Assembly: GCF_002794355.1 (NCBI RefSeq)
Contig: NZ_PGOI01000003.1
Coordinates: 62,001 to 126,000, forward strand
Source: Pseudorhodobacter sp. MZDSW-24AT
GTDB lineage: Bacteria; Pseudomonadota; Alphaproteobacteria; Rhodobacterales; Rhodobacteraceae
Length of the DNA: 64,000 bases
Direction: 5' to 3'
In this document: positions 63,819-64,000 of the stretch, in pieces
How the letters are laid out: every line of letters starts with the position of its first letter
Numbering within the stretch: position 1 is the first letter of the stretch
Made by a program: the position numbers and the translations under genes
The notes under the pieces: generated by a model
Database searches by the model: none
Seen by the model: the letters and a program-made list of their open reading frames with translations, nothing else
Told to the model about the DNA's origin: nothing

Positions 63819-64000
63819 CGCGAAAAACCGCACAATATCATGTGGCTGCGCGGATTTCCTCAGAAACAACTTCAAGTTTTGCGCGGAGATCCGCCGATCG
63901 GCGCCGCAAAAGCGTGATCTTTTTGCAACATGCGTGGACTCTGGCCGGGGCTGTGCCGTATGAACCGCGGCTGTCGCACATTTCCGTGAAGGCGGGACGG
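63819..64000. other. Right-edge region with no assignable gene
   Basis: 182 bases after the PPDK-like gene. It contains an A-rich stretch and possible leader of a gene beyond the edge, but no start codon with a convincing ribosome site could be chosen. Confidence 0.4.

Noticed and set aside
1-64000. Insertion sequences, prophage, CRISPR arrays, toxin-antitoxin or restriction systems
   Set aside because: I looked for transposase, integrase, repeat-spacer and nuclease/methylase signals on both strands and saw none that could be supported.

Overview
The window is a GC-rich chromosomal segment, almost certainly from an alphaproteobacterium of the Rhodobacteraceae. The evidence is the gene set and gene pairings: the cobS-cobT cobaltochelatase pair, an alpha-type SspB, a DUF4169 microgene beside fumC, lysC next to ptsP, glyQ and glyS with a small membrane protein between them, a VPLPA-CTERM sorting tail, a SAM-II-type riboswitch before metZ, and start-stop overlaps (ATGA, GTGA) between many neighbours. 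I saw no insertion sequence, prophage, CRISPR array or rRNA operon. Most of the window is core chromosome. The accessory-looking part is the left end.

Layout: 1-6189 holds a truncated autotransporter adhesin, a cellulose-synthase-like membrane glycosyltransferase and a secreted Sel1-repeat protein, joined by overlapping start and stop codons. 6434-9498 holds a CAU tRNA, purM-purN and a surface-sorted glycerophosphodiesterase. 9859-16913 holds rnd, a lipoprotein, sufE, an aminopeptidase P and cobT/cobS. 17101-23633 holds msrB, a J-domain protein, bolA, glcG-glcB, an SRPBCC protein, and a photolyase/cryptochrome with a 51-codon DUF2256 gene. 23773-33182 holds pepN, rlmJ, a DUF4169 gene, fumC, sspB, chrA and an adenine-salvage operon (mtnP, a secreted protein, apt). 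33334-40262 holds a GntR regulator, an NCS1 permease, a flavin reductase, a GNAT enzyme, an EcsC protein and ptsP. 40470-49568 holds lysC, purD, xseA, a secreted protein, an AlkB-like hydroxylase, ftsY, an EamA transporter and ispZ. 49706-63818 holds riboswitch-controlled metZ, folE2, two TrkH paralogues, a pseudo-protease, glyQ/orf/glyS and a divergent pyruvate phosphate dikinase.

Themes that link genes: purine synthesis and salvage (purM, purN, purD, apt, mtnP), the glyoxylate/TCA enzymes glcB and fumC, which share an upstream motif, methionine/SAM metabolism (metZ riboswitch, mtnP, msrB), and a small putative GntR regulon (permease and flavin reductase share an operator-like sequence).

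The least explained parts are the adhesin/glycosyltransferase/Sel1 operon, a dispersed intergenic repeat family with two interchangeable heads, hairpins whose arm supplies the stop codon of the preceding gene, a protease-fold protein that has lost its catalytic His and Ser, and a PPDK-like enzyme with an intact phosphohistidine and PEP half but altered ATP-site residues. All calls come from reading the sequence; no database search was run.
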